Of a stretch of 24,416 nt of DNA, positions 9,387 to 17,675 are shown piece by piece. The stretch's first letter is position 1. Each line of letters opens with the position of its first letter. Position numbers and translations under genes: made by a program. Source of the DNA: Chrysophaeum taylorii (taxonomy: Eukaryota; Sar; Pelagophyceae; Pelagomonadales; Pelagomonadaceae). The DNA lies in NCBI GenBank assembly GCA_029834535.1, contig JAQMWT010000693.1:1-24416 (forward strand). Direction: 5' to 3'. The notes beneath the pieces were generated by a model. The model saw only the letters and a list, made by a program, of their open reading frames with translations, made no database searches and was not told the DNA's origin.

Positions 9387-9435
9387 GTCTCCCGGGAGAC
9401 AATCCGTTGGTTTGGGAGACGCGCCGCGCGTCTCC
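9387..9435. promoter_or_regulatory. Paired palindromes at the right end of the Crypton-like insert
   Basis: Two perfect inverted repeats lie within 60 bp of the right boundary: GTCTCCCGGGAGAC at 9387-9400, and GGAGACGCGC/GCGCGTCTCC at 9415-9424 and 9426-9435 with a one-base spacer. They share GTCTCC with each other and GTCTC with motifs at the left end. They are candidate recombinase-binding or hairpin structures; the role is inferred. Confidence 0.45.
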
Positions 9436-9445
9436 TGCCTTTATT

Positions 9446-9464
9446 TACCTGTCAGGAAGGGCTC
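9446..9464 (-). pseudogene. LINE remnant between two insertions
   Basis: These 19 bases include TACCT (9446-9450) and GGCTC (9460-9464) and encode the LINE residues between FVRGA and RYYF (read as ALPDR). They are all that separates the Crypton-like insert from the solo LTR, and they show that the two insertions were independent events. Confidence 0.75.
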
Positions 9465-9785
9465 TCTGGCGGAAAAGAAAAACGCTCCCGACCCTAGGGT
9501 GACAAAGGTGGTATTCACCAACTTGCCTGAGACCTCACTGCTCGAGGCCAATACGGACTCGGGGTCGGCTACGCTCGCCACACCACTTGCTCACGCCCAC
9601 CAAGCCTCCCATCTTGAGGATGGAGAGTCGGTTTATGATAGCAAGATACTCTCTTCTCGAGAGAAAGGGGTGACGTCACTGGGAAACTGTGACATCGCTA
9701 GGAAAATAAGGAGTGGCGTCCCGTTGAACGGGTACAAGCCTTAAGGAGTGCGTTTAAGCCTTAGCGAGCAGGAGTTGCCGCCACA
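9465..9785 (-). repeat. Solo LTR with GGCTC target duplication
   Basis: The 321-bp unit begins TCTGGCGG and ends TTGCCGCCACA. It is flanked by GGCTC at 9460-9464 and 9786-9790. It is clearly related to the LTRs of the Ty3/gypsy element at 13502-20156, sharing CGACC..GGGTGACAAAG, GACTCGGGGTCGG, TTGCTCACGC.CACCAAGC, CCCGTTGAACGGG and AAGCCTTAGCGA, and the left LTR there is also 321 bp. No internal element sequence remains, so it arose by LTR recombination. It interrupts the LINE between codons for RGA and LPDR. Strand is given to match the coding orientation of the complete element. Confidence 0.85.
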
Positions 9786-10606
9786 GGCTCCACGAACGAA
9801 TAAGGTCTCAAGGTTGTCGATTCCCCCCATCGCCGAGCGTGCCTTGACGTTGCTCGGGAAGGGCTGGGCGAAAACGGAGAGGAATTCATTGCGGCACTGG
9901 TCGGGGCCCACACCAGCCTTCGGCCGGAGCGTGCGGTAAGTTTCACGCAGGGCGACCGAGAGTGTGGCGAGCCCTTGCGGGTGGTTGGGGAAGGTGTGAA
10001 GGTCCTCCTTGCGAGCAGGATGTTTGGACACGAGTTGGCGCATGACGTCTGGGTGGCATGGGTCGGCGATGCCCAGGCTGGTGAGAATACGGCACGCCCG
10101 AGAGAGGTCGCCAGATTCAGCGAGTCGCAATGCACGAAGTGCGTCCGCGTCATCGTCGGGGGCCGCCCGTGAGCGTACATGGGAGCGCACGCGAGTCACA
10201 TCGTGGAGGTAGCCGTCAATGAGGAGGTCGTAACGCCCGGCGGCGAAGGCTGCATAGCGGTCAGTGAGCCATTCGGGCCGACGGGCGCCGCCTCGTGGTG
10301 CTCGCCGAAGAAGTCGGCTGTGAAGGCTCATGTACCAAAGGAGGGCACGGTCACGAGCGTTATCGGAAGTGGCGTCTTCAAACCATCAACACACCTCGGC
10401 CATTGCGCACGCCCATGCCTCGCGGAATTGGGCGGGGATGGTGCGAATGCACGAGCACGGCGATATAATGAGGTCTTTGATGGAGACCTCGTCGATCGCA
10501 GAGCGCAAATCGCTCAGGTCACGTCGACGGCGTGTCGGGAGGGAGGGGGCTGGCCCGGATGACGTAGGGTGGGCGGGGGCTGTGACGTAAGGTGAAATTT
10601 AGGGGC
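9786..10606 (-). pseudogene. LINE reverse transcriptase, N-terminal part
   Basis: Read from 10606 downward, this segment continues the proline-rich sequence from 10918 (VAPKFHLTSQPPP), shifts frame near 10515 and gives DEVSIKDLIISPCSCIRTIPAQ, the helical region found before the RT domain in related protist elements. A third frame, open from Met at 10331, gives RRAPRGG, DALRALRLAESGDLSRA and the RT entry block AGVGPDQCRNEFLSVF, ending at FVRGA where the solo LTR begins. It joins 9464-9446 and then 4163 downward in a single frame once the insertions are removed. The frame changes mark it as a dead copy. Confidence 0.75.
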
Positions 10607-10917
10607 TACCTGGCGTGCCTTCGAATCCTGGCTCGCCGCTCGCGTCCGTGCCCTTGGTGGGGTCACTGGACGAGGATGGCCGTTCTCCCGCCACACGACC
10701 ACAAACAACTTCCGTGCCTGGTCCTCACAACTTGAGGATCGGCTGTTGCTTTATGATCAAGGATATATCGAAAAACAGAAATCAGGGTGACGCATGTCAC
10801 GGAAAATGAAGCTGATGTCATAGAGAACACTGACATCATCACAACGGAGTAGGGTGCCCCTAATAAGGGGGGCCCTAGAAGAGGGGTAAGCCTTAGGAGG
10901 CGGGAGTTGCCGCCACA
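10607..10917 (-). repeat. Second, diverged solo LTR with GGGGC target duplication
   Basis: The 311-bp unit ends GGAGTTGCCGCCACA, like the other LTRs in the window, and shares GTAAGCCTTAG, CTTGAGGAT and TTTATGAT with the solo LTR at 9465-9785. GGGGC flanks it at 10602-10606 and 10918-10922. Its left end reads TACCTGGCG rather than TATGGCGG, and the interior is considerably diverged, suggesting an older or different subfamily. Removing it with one GGGGC joins SAPPSVAP to KFHLTSQ in the same LINE frame. Confidence 0.7.
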
Positions 10918-11116
10918 GGGGCAACAGACGGTGGCGCCGAATGTGACCGTGGCCCAATGGGAGAAATGCCAGGAGACGCGCTCGTGGAGGCTGCATCCGT
11001 GGCAGGGGCGTTGCGATGGCTAGTGGCAGGGGCAGGGGCGCGGCGGTTGCCGGAGGCAGCGGCGGGGGTGGAGGGGGTGCTAGTAGTGGGGGTGGTCCGG
11101 GTGCCAGCGGCAGGGG
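10918..11116 (-). pseudogene. LINE 5' end, low-complexity N-terminus
   Basis: The minus-strand translation is rich in Thr, Pro, Ser and Ala (PTTSTPSTPAAASGN, APATSHRNAPATDAAS) and continues in frame across the solo LTR into the next LINE part. The Met of the longer frame at 11168 lies in Helitron copy B, so the true start is not here or was lost. The right boundary is set by the beginning of copy B near 11117. Whether this is the native 5' end of the LINE is unknown. Confidence 0.5.
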
Positions 11117-11167
11117 TGTCTGTCCCCCGATACAGGGTAAGGCTCAGGTAGGCGCGCGAGCCAAACA

Positions 11168-11760
11168 TTGATCCGCCAAGCCGTCTACGGCGACCTCGCA
11201 GACTATTTCCACGACCCGCGTCGGCTCTTTCCGCGCGCCATTCTCACGCCCCGTCGAAACGATGTTGTCGATGCTGACAACGCGCGCATGACCGCGGCCT
11301 TTCCCGGAGACGAGGCGTCGGAGTTCTTTTCGGCCGGCTAGGTTGGGTCGGAAGACGACGCCTCGCTCTTTACAGTCGAGTTTTCAACTCCCTGACCACC
11401 AACGGCATGCTGACTTTGATCGCGAGCTTAAAGTCTTCGCAACCTCGACCCGTCTCGCACGGCCTCTGCAACGGCACCCGATACATCATCGATTGTGTCG
11501 TGTCACCGAGGCCTCATCCAACCAGTATTCCTTAAGCCCCGCCGACGCCTAACGATCACCAAGAGCCAGGGGCAGACGCCCCGCAAGGTCGGCGTCCTCT
11601 TGCCCAAGCCCGTCTTCTGCCGCGTCCAGCTCTACGCTCTACGTGGCTCTCTGTCGAGTCGGCGACCCCGAGGATATCCTCTTCTGGGTCGAAGACTCCA
11701 CCCTACCCCACACGTGCAACGCAATACCGATAAGCCCCCTCCCGGCGTCTACACGCGCAC
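11168..11760 (+). pseudogene. Helitron/PIF1 helicase C-terminal fragment (copy B)
   Basis: This copy gives the clearest helicase motifs: AVYGDLADYFHDPRRLFPRA and LTPRRNDVVDADNARM, then in another frame LTITKSQGQT followed by KVGVLLPKPVFCRVQLY. The KSQGQT...PVF..QLY block is the final conserved motif of Helitron and Pif1 helicases. Frames change at least twice, and a stop interrupts after FFSAG. The N-terminal motifs and Rep nuclease are missing, as in the other two copies. Confidence 0.75.
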
Positions 11761-11762
11761 TG

Positions 11763-11983
11763 TAGGTGAACTTACTGGGACCAGGTGAACTTACTGGGGT
11801 TTGAGATTGGGACTAGGACTCTAGGTGAATTTAGTGGCCAAGTGAACTTACTGGGACCAGGTGAACTTACTGGGGTTTTAAGAGTAAACGCAAAGGTTAG
11901 CGGCGTGTGCGGATCAAAGCAGCTTAGATTGGCGGGGGTAAGAGCGACGAGCTCAAAGGAGAGTGGGGCGAATGGGTGTAAGC
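11763..11983. repeat. GGTGAACTTACTGGG array of copy B, first part
   Basis: Repeats of GGTGAACTTACTGGGACCA type are followed by the conserved AGAGTAAACGCAAAGG...CAAAGCAGCTTAGATTGG spacer seen in copies A and C. The second part of the array resumes at about 12410-12538, after the inserted short repeat. Confidence 0.7.
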
Positions 11984-12398
11984 TAACTAACTAACTAACT
12001 AACTTCAGACCTCTCCCGAGCATGGGAGCCAGGCCGGACCGGCAGGAGCCGGTACGGAATCACAGAGGAAAATCACGCAGTTGGGGCAGGGCGACGGACG
12101 AGGACGGACTTGTTGATGGTGGACCGCCACTGCGCGCGGTCTTGTGCGAGGTCGTGCAAAAGCGTCGCAGGCCGCGGACGTGTTGGTCCACGAACAAACG
12201 ACCTGTCCGTCGCGTTCTGCCCAACCGAGCGAACCCCATCCCAGCGCGGACTTTCCGGGTGCTAACCGGCCAGCCCGGGAGGCGAGCAGGCACCGTCTCA
12301 TTCCGGGACGGCCGGGGCCGCCGCAAGGAGCAAGCGTGTTAGGCCTCGTCCTCCATCGCAAACAACGGTTAGCGATCGCAGGGTTAGGGTTATGGTAG
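11984..12398 (-). mobile_element. Short repeat with (GTTA)n tail inserted in copy B
   Basis: The 415-bp insert is flanked by an exact 11-bp duplication, TGGGTGTAAGC, at 11973-11983 and 12399-12409, and uninterrupted copy C has one similar site. The left end is (TAAC)5, so on the minus strand the element ends in a (GTTA)n tail. A tail and variable-length duplication indicate target-primed reverse transcription, as for LINEs and SINEs. Related sequence is at 44-245 and 20698-21066, with CATGGGAGCCAGGCCGGACC shared at 12021 and 20701. No coding potential was recognised, and no tRNA-like promoter boxes were identified. Confidence 0.6.
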
Positions 12399-12538
12399 TG
12401 GGTGTAAGCACTAGTGGGTTTACGCCGGGTTAGAGATTGGGACTAAGTGAACTAACTACCAGGTGAACTTACTGGGACCAGGTGAACTTACTAGGGTTAG
12501 AGATTGGGACTAGGTGAACTTACTGGCCTGCACTTGTC

Positions 12539-13501
12539 CGACCCTAACGATTGTCTCCTCTCCCCTTCCCGGAGGTTTCCTCGGAAATGGAAAATATATG
12601 GAAATCTCCGGGAGTGTCTAGGTCGGCTGTTCACATTTCCGGAAATCCGAGAGTCATACCCTTTATGCGTGAAGCCCGGTCGCACCTTTCGGGATAGCCA
12701 CCCTAAGTGCGCCTGGTACGAGGCGCTCCTGCTCGAGCCTGAGGACTTCGAGGCCTTGAGGCACTCGGTCAAGGGAAGAAGCAGCTGGCGCTGCACGGCA
12801 TCTACCGCGTCAACAACTCGGAGACGCACGCCCGTACGGCGTGGACGAGAACAAATGGCGCATTAACTGGCTCATCTTCAAAACCCCGCTCGACTGTAAC
12901 ACACTTCTGTCGAGGCCTACAACGACCCGGGACACCCCGAGGAGCTCGAGCTGAAATTCCCGCTTGGCCTCGAGGATCACTTCCGCGGCGTCGTACCCAA
13001 GCCACCGGCCGAAAAGCGCTGCTCGTCGAGCCAGAAACCCGAGGATCCGGCAGCCAAGCGTACAACCCTCGATAGCCAGAAGACACCGACCAGCACCGGT
13101 CGATGCGGATGCTGTCGGGGTTGAAGCGGCCGTTGTCGCACGGGCCACCGCGATGGCCCACGCTGCTGCCAACGTCACCAAGGTCGACGCCTTGACTTTG
13201 CCCCGCTCGCCTCCTCGCGTCACCAAGGTCGGCGCCATAACCTCGCCCGCTCGCCTCCTCGCGTCACCAAGGTCGGCGCCATGACCTCGCCCCGCTCGCC
13301 TCCTCGCGTCACCAAGGTCGACGCCGTGACCTCGCCCCGCCCACCTCCCGAGAGCCTACAGAGCAAGCGCGCTCGGAAGTTCGGCAGCGCCATCGTCGTC
13401 AACCCGACAATATCTCCGCTAAGCTAGAGAGCGAGGAGTGGGCCGCGCTCTACGCTCTCGTCAAGCGCGCTCTGCGCACCGACGACGGCGCTGGTACCGT
13501 C
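12539..13501 (+). pseudogene. Unidentified coding sequence, 5' part, split by the Ty3/gypsy insertion
   Basis: Plus-strand frames in this stretch look coding but shift several times: AWYEALLLEPEDFEALRHSVK, LHGIYRVNNSETHA, DENKWRINWLIFKTPLD, then NDPGHPEELELKFPLGLED, a proline-rich repeat region (13174-13352), and finally SEEWAALYALVKRALRTDD reaching the insertion. Reading straight through the target site with one CCGTC removed continues in frame at 20162 as QVLQVYSLGKHGLQL. I do not recognise the family. It could be a host gene or part of another mobile element. The start is unknown, and the region begins directly at the end of Helitron copy B. Confidence 0.5.
13174..13352 (+). repeat. Four-copy 45-bp coding minisatellite
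   Basis: GTCACCAAGGTCG recurs at 13174, 13219, 13263 and 13308, giving units of 45, 44 and 45 bp. In the open frame each unit encodes a 15-residue proline- and basic-rich peptide of the type VTKVxAxTSPRSPPR. The 44-bp unit shifts the frame, consistent with decay. Confidence 0.8.
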
Positions 13502-13822
13502 TATGGCGGCATAGAAAAACCTTCCCGACCCCCGGGTGACAAAGGGGGTACTCGCCGACTCGTCCTAGACCTCACTGAAAGAGGAAAACACGGACGCGGG
13601 GTCGGATATGCTCGCCACACACCTTGCTCACGCTCACCAAGCCTCTCAACAAGATGGGGAGATGGATATGATAGCAAGAATACTACAAGAATACAGCAAG
13701 AATGCTTCTCACAAGAGAGAGGTATGATGTCACTAAGAAGATAGGGAAAGGTGTCCCGTTGAACGGGTATCAAGCCTCGAGAGAGAGAGGGTAAGCCTTA
13801 GCGATCAGGAGTTGCCGCCACA
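13502..13822 (-). repeat. Ty3/gypsy 3' LTR
   Basis: The 321-bp left repeat begins TATGGCGGCA and ends TGCCGCCACA, near-perfect 10-bp inverted termini. It is the 3' LTR of the minus-strand element and is directly preceded on that strand by a purine stretch. It differs from the right LTR by a few substitutions and small gaps, for example in the CTCGCCACACACC segment. Confidence 0.95.
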
Positions 13823-13834
13823 AGACTCCCCTGG
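13823..13834 (-). other. Candidate polypurine tract
   Basis: On the minus strand AGGGGAG lies three bases before the 3' LTR. Position and composition suit the plus-strand primer site of an LTR element, although the tract is short. Confidence 0.5.
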
Positions 13835-13852
13835 TGAGAACACGAGCTGCCC

Positions 13853-14191
13853 TCAGCGAGTCCGGCGAGAAGCACGAGCCTTGGCTGAATGAGCATCTCG
13901 AGAACGAATCTTCTTGTAGACACGTTCAACGACAGGTTCAGGAGCGCGTCCACCACGTAAAGTGAACTTAGGAATCAACACATCGATCTCATGCGGGGCG
14001 AAGTCGGTGACACAAGGAGTGGTACTGTTGTTGACCTTGGTCTTGTCGGTGAAACTGTGACCGTCCACGTCTTTGTATTCCGGCTTCAGCTTGCGAGTAG
14101 AGAGATGTGAAGTAGGCTTGTAATAGGAAACCTTGTCATGGGGACCGAGATCAACATAGAAATGCAGAGCGACTCGATCATTCACACACAA
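13853..14191 (-). pseudogene. C-terminal extension of the gypsy polyprotein
   Basis: This open frame of 112 codons reads FYVDLGPHDKVSYYKPTSHL, HSFTDKTKVNNSTTPCVTDF and APHEIDVLIPKFTLRGGRAP, with a basic end. It lies directly after the integrase C-terminal region in a different frame and ends about 30 bp before the LTR. It is most simply the tail of the polyprotein after a frameshift. I do not recognise a domain; a chromodomain-like fold cannot be claimed. Confidence 0.5.
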
Positions 14192-14199
14192 TCATAGGG

Positions 14200-14939
14200 T
14201 TAATAAACTTCAGCGACGTAAATCTTCTTTCGCCAATCGGACCGTTTATTATCCGGAATCCGAAAGATAACGAACTTACCATGCTTGTAATCGTCCCGAA
14301 AGGTCTCCTTGGGCTTGGGCACAGCTCGATCGACCACTGGAGAAACCATCACAGGGGTAATCTGGCTAACATGAACACAACGGCGTTCGGGAGGAGAATC
14401 AAGAGACTCAATCCTGTAAGTGACCGGGGACAAGCGTTCCAAAATAACGAATGGACCGCGCCATTTCGGTCGAAGCTTTTTCTGAAGAAAAGGGATGTAG
14501 AGCAGCACATGTGAACCTTCTTCATACTCCACATCAACATGGTCCGCATTATAGGCGAGACGTTGCTTACGAAGAGCCTTGTCGCGAGCTTCGTTCAGCG
14601 TAGCGGTATAGAACTTCAGCCTCTCGCGAGTCTCTGCCACAACATTGAACCTTCTTCATACTCCACATCAACATGGTCCGCATTATAGGCGAGACGTTGC
14701 TTACGAAGAGCCTTGTCGCGAGCTTCGTTCACCGTAGCGGTATAGAACTTCAGCCTCTCGCGAGTCTCTGCCACAACATCGGAGTGAGTTTTCGGCAGGC
14801 GGCGGACATCAAGATCCATGATCGTGTAATCGGTTGGCAATAAAGGCTGCCGGTTAAGACGAAGCATGAAAGGTGAGATCTGAGTCCCTGGAATAAATTT
14901 GCGATTGTAACAGAAAGCAATGTACTCCGCGAATTCGGG
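14200..14939 (-). pseudogene. Integrase C-terminal domain with GPF/Y motif, duplicated
   Basis: The last integrase part includes LKFYTATLNEARDKALRKQR, DVEYEEGSHVLLYIPFLQKK and LRPKWRGPFVILERLSPVTY. The last of these is the GPY/F module found after the core in Ty3/gypsy integrases, which helps multimerisation and DNA binding. A 134-bp tandem duplication (14512-14645 and 14646-14779) repeats the NEARDKALRKQRLAYNADH segment and throws the frame off, since 134 is not a multiple of three. The domain was intact before the duplication, apart from a frame change near 14940. Confidence 0.75.
14512..14779. repeat. 134-bp tandem duplication in the integrase region
   Basis: 14512-14645 is repeated immediately at 14646-14779 with one visible difference (TTCAGCGT versus TTCACCGT). 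Near identity shows that the duplication is recent relative to the rest of the decay in this element. Confidence 0.95.
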
Positions 14940-15947
14940 TCACTCCGTGATGTTTCGGTTTTGAAGGCACACACGGAGGAAAGCCTTGATAAAGCGGTTG
15001 ACCCTTTCCGCAGGATTAGCCGGAGCATGATGCGGAATCGTGGTACTATACCGAACATTGAGAAGATGACAAAACTCTTCCATCAACTTGTTGACGAACT
15101 CTTTCCCATTGTCGGTACGAATCCTCTGAGGTAGATAGCCTTTGAGTAATATATTCGCGACAAAAGACTCGAGGATTGACTCAGCAGTCTTATGGTGTAG
15201 TACGTCAAGAATCAAGAAATGAGAAAATGGATCAAAAAAGACGATGAGATATGTCTCGGGACCAGCACTGGGCAAAGGTCCAAACAAATCCATACAAAGG
15301 ACGACACAATCACCATCATACACCGGTTGCTGAAGCAGACCTGCTCTCTTTGGTTCAGGCGTACGAGCTTTCTTGCACACTATGCAACCAGCAATGTGAG
15401 CACCCACCTCATTAGACATATGGGGCCACCAAAAACATTCAAGTATCGACTGCACTGTACTTTGACGACCCATATGACCACCATTGAGAGGTGTGTCATG
15501 GTACAATCGCATGATGCGCGTCCGTAAAGTTCGGGGTGCGACTATCATCGGGTGCAAGTCGGGTGCGGCACGGTAGAGAACTCCTTTCACCACTTGATAG
15601 CGATAATTGGCTCCGTACCGACGAAGAGAATGGCTCTGAGCCATGCGATAACGAATGTCCTCGCAAGTAGCATCAGTGATCTGCTCTTTGGCTATCTCTT
15701 CCAAAGTCAAATTATCCGGAATCTTGTCGATGTACTCTTGGTAATCATCGGCATCACGGAAAATACTAGGCTGGGTCTGCAGTCGTTGCTTCTGACGTTG
15801 TTTCGTAGCATGAGACGTGACCAATTGCATCATCGAGGTCTTCTTCCTCTTCCTCCACAGGCAACTCAGTCGTAACAAACGACAGAATGACATGGCACCC
15901 AGGTAAAGGTCTCCTTCATCATCACAGAACGAGGGAGTTCTTGGCAC
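14940..15947 (-). CDS. Ty3/gypsy integrase, zinc finger and catalytic core
   Basis: The 335-codon frame contains an HHCC zinc finger: LYHDTPLNGGHMGRQST supplies the two histidines and CIVCKKA the two cysteines. The DDE core follows, with Asp in VVLCMDLFGPLPSAG, Asp in RTDNGKEF and Glu in NPAERVNRF. The protein would insert element cDNA into host chromosomes. The N-terminal residues (about 1-60) bridge from the RNase H region and may be partly out of frame. The frame ends at the TGA at 14940; the C-terminal domain follows in another frame. All catalytic and zinc ligands visible here are preserved. Confidence 0.85.
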   Translation of the reverse strand: MPRTPSFCDDEGDLYLGAMSFCRLLRLSCLWRKRKKTSMMQLVTSHATKQRQKQRLQTQPSIFRDADDYQEYIDKIPDNLTLEEIAKEQITDATCEDIRYRMAQSHSLRRYGANYRYQVVKGVLYRAAPDLHPMIVAPRTLRTRIMRLYHDTPLNGGHMGRQSTVQSILECFWWPHMSNEVGAHIAGCIVCKKARTPEPKRAGLLQQPVYDGDCVVLCMDLFGPLPSAGPETYLIVFFDPFSHFLILDVLHHKTAESILESFVANILLKGYLPQRIRTDNGKEFVNKLMEEFCHLLNVRYSTTIPHHAPANPAERVNRFIKAFLRVCLQNRNITE

Positions 15948-16111
15948 ACTAGATACGCGTGGTTCAAGGGTTCACCAAACTCGTCCGTCTCGATGACATG
16001 ATCTATAGGATTGCGAGAGAGACAGTCAGGGATGCTCATTCCCGGCGACTTCCCTGGCTTGTAACCCAATTCAGGATCAAAATTGGCGAGCCGCATCGCC
16101 CATCGAGCCAA
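15866..16111 (-). pseudogene. RNase H end and connector
   Basis: This short frame gives ARWAMRLANFDPELGYKPGKS and IPDCLSRNPIDHV, matching the end of gypsy RNase H (RW...L..F.F.I.Y.PGK.N..AD.LSR). The last RNase H acidic residue lies in PDCLSR. It is separated from the upstream frame by a frameshift near 16090 and from the integrase by another near 15940. Confidence 0.8.
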
Positions 16112-16751
16112 CTGCCCAGACGAGTGCTTCGCCTTTCGTAAAAAAAGTCAAGTTGCGATGATCTGTTTCAAGGATCGTCTTGTGACCTTCGATATAAGAG
16201 CGGAAATGCTCAAGAGAAAGAATAACTGCCAGTAGCTCTAGCCGGCGAGGCTCATAGTTCCGCATCTCTTTCGGCACAGCTCGGCTCCAATACTCAAGTA
16301 CTCGTTCCTCTCGTGTCACCTTGCCGGTTTCGTCCTTGATTTCCACGAGCTGAAAAAGATACGCACCCAGACCATCCTTGGAAGCATCCGAGCGGATCTG
16401 AAAGGGAAGATCGTAGTCAGGATGATAAACTCCACGAGAATCCACCAAAGCTTCGATGATCGTGTCCCATGCCTTTTGGCACTCAGGCGTCCACTCAAAC
16501 TTAACGCCTTCAAGACACAATCGCCTAAGCGGCTCCACAATCTTCGAATAATTATTCACATATCGGCGGCAATAGTTGCTCATACCAATGAAAGATCGAA
16601 TCTGGGTCTTCGGGGACGGTTGGGCAACGTACCGGGAATCGGCATCTGCTGCAACGCCTAACGTCTTGGGATTCGGCTTCAAGCCCTCGGAGTCGAAATA
16701 TGTCCAAAAACTCGATTCATCCCTGAGGAGGTGGAACTGAAGTTCGTCCAC
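16077..16751 (-). CDS. Reverse transcriptase thumb and RNase H
   Basis: Within 224 codons are the RT connection SFIGMSNYCRRYVNNYSKIV, PLRRLCLEGVKFEWTPECQKAW, then RNase H with PFQIRSDASKDGLGAYLFQ (first Asp), YEPRRLELLAVILSLEHFR (Glu) and ILETDHRNLTFF (Asp). It removes RNA from the RNA-DNA hybrid during reverse transcription. The frame begins after a shift downstream of the RT active site and ends just before the RW..RL block. Confidence 0.85.
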   Translation of the reverse strand: MDELQFHLLRDESSFWTYFDSEGLKPNPKTLGVAADADSRYVAQPSPKTQIRSFIGMSNYCRRYVNNYSKIVEPLRRLCLEGVKFEWTPECQKAWDTIIEALVDSRGVYHPDYDLPFQIRSDASKDGLGAYLFQLVEIKDETGKVTREERVLEYWSRAVPKEMRNYEPRRLELLAVILSLEHFRSYIEGHKTILETDHRNLTFFTKGEALVWAVGSMGDAARQF

Positions 16752-17675
16752 TATATCCTCGCTGTGCTAAATGGCACAACACTTCAATCGTTGAAATGTC
16801 GATGGAGTTCATCCGATCCCATCATAAAATCGTCAGATTGTACATCCATGTGCATACCAAGCTAGCCATCTGCTTACAAGAGAGAGCTCCTGCTGTTTTT
16901 ACTCCTAGAGGCAAGCGCAAGAAACTATGGGCTCCAAGTGGACTAACCATCGTAACAGCGTCCTGAGCAGCGGCGTCCAAACGTAAATAGATCCCCATCG
17001 AATATCGCACGTCCGCCAACGGCGCATGGCAAGAAAAGCCGCATCATCTTGACGAATATTCGCCAACTGTCATTGACCAGCTGATCATTGAGCTGACGCA
17101 AGTCAACGGCAGCACGAAAGCATTCGACGTCCCGGCCTCGGCTCCCTTCTTAGGCAGCATCAGCAGGAAATCCCCACGGAGAGTTCGCCGGTCGGATGAT
17201 TCCATCGCGACACCAGTGATCTGCTTTCTGAGACACGAGCTTTGCTGGCGTCAACCCAAGGCGTCATCTTGATCGGTTGGGTTTGCGTCTGCCGTAGAGT
17301 CCGAAGCGTCCCAGGTCTCATAATCGGATCAAAGAAAGCCCACGCGTATTGCACGCAATGGCTCAACATCATCTTCGCATCATCATCCAGATGCGGGTTG
17401 TCGGGAATTCCTAGATCTCGAACAACCTTCTGACTCTTCCTTCGTCGGAACGCGACCTTCATCGCATCATTGTCCTTGACGTGCTCGGGAATCTGCGGTA
17501 ACGGTACACCGTCCGCATCGCGCGGTGCATCCTTCCATGGCACATCGAACTTTTCTTCGTATTTGAACCTCACCTCAGGGTGGCTCTTATTGATCTTTTC
17601 ACCTTTGACGCGCACATTCGGCTCGCTCCTTACTTTCGGCTCCTGTTCAGGTTCAGGATCCGGCGGAACGTCCAC
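16752..17675 (-). pseudogene. Ty3/gypsy reverse transcriptase, fingers and palm
   Basis: The first frame (17675 down to 17160) holds the pre-RT segment HCVQYAWAFFDPIMRPGTLR and QTQPIKMTPWVDASKARV. A second frame gives FRAAVDLRQLNDQLV (the R.xVDyR.LN block) near 17100, a third gives ADVRYSMGIYLRLDAAAQDAV and SPLGAHSFLRLPLGVKTAGA, and a fourth reads VQSDDFMMGSDEL at about 16840-16800. The usual aromatic residue of the Y/FxDD box is replaced, though the two aspartates remain. At least three frameshifts inactivate it. Confidence 0.75.

Larger units (their letters stand above)
4169..9445 (-). mobile_element. Crypton-like tyrosine-recombinase element inserted in the LINE
   Basis: The 5277-bp insert is defined by restoration of the LINE frame and by the TACCT repeats on both sides. 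It carries a 680-aa tyrosine recombinase reading away from the right end and a GCR1_C-like DNA-binding domain behind it, the domain pair known from Cryptons. Cryptons lack terminal inverted repeats and are flanked by short direct repeats arising from site-specific recombination, which fits. Both ends have subterminal GTCTC/GAGAC inverted pairs. About 2.5 kb at the left end has no recognised gene, so the insert is longer than a minimal Crypton and may contain cargo or a further nested insertion. Confidence 0.7.
11117..12538 (+). mobile_element. Helitron-derived fragment, copy B (inverted)
   Basis: This copy has the same layout as copies A and C in the opposite orientation. It starts at GTCTGTCCCCCGATACAGGG, carries the helicase fragment to about 11760, then the GGTGAACTTACTGGG array, and ends at CCTGCACTTGTC (12527-12538). 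The array is interrupted by the short repeat at 11984-12398; without that insert, the order of array and spacer matches copy C. It lies head to head with copy A across the LINE, forming a long imperfect inverted repeat of about 1 kb arms. Confidence 0.65.

Noticed and set aside
9465..10917. The two solo LTRs as ends of a single LTR element
   Set aside because: Each has its own 5-bp duplication (GGCTC and GGGGC), and the sequence between them is LINE reading frame that joins its flanks, so they are separate events.
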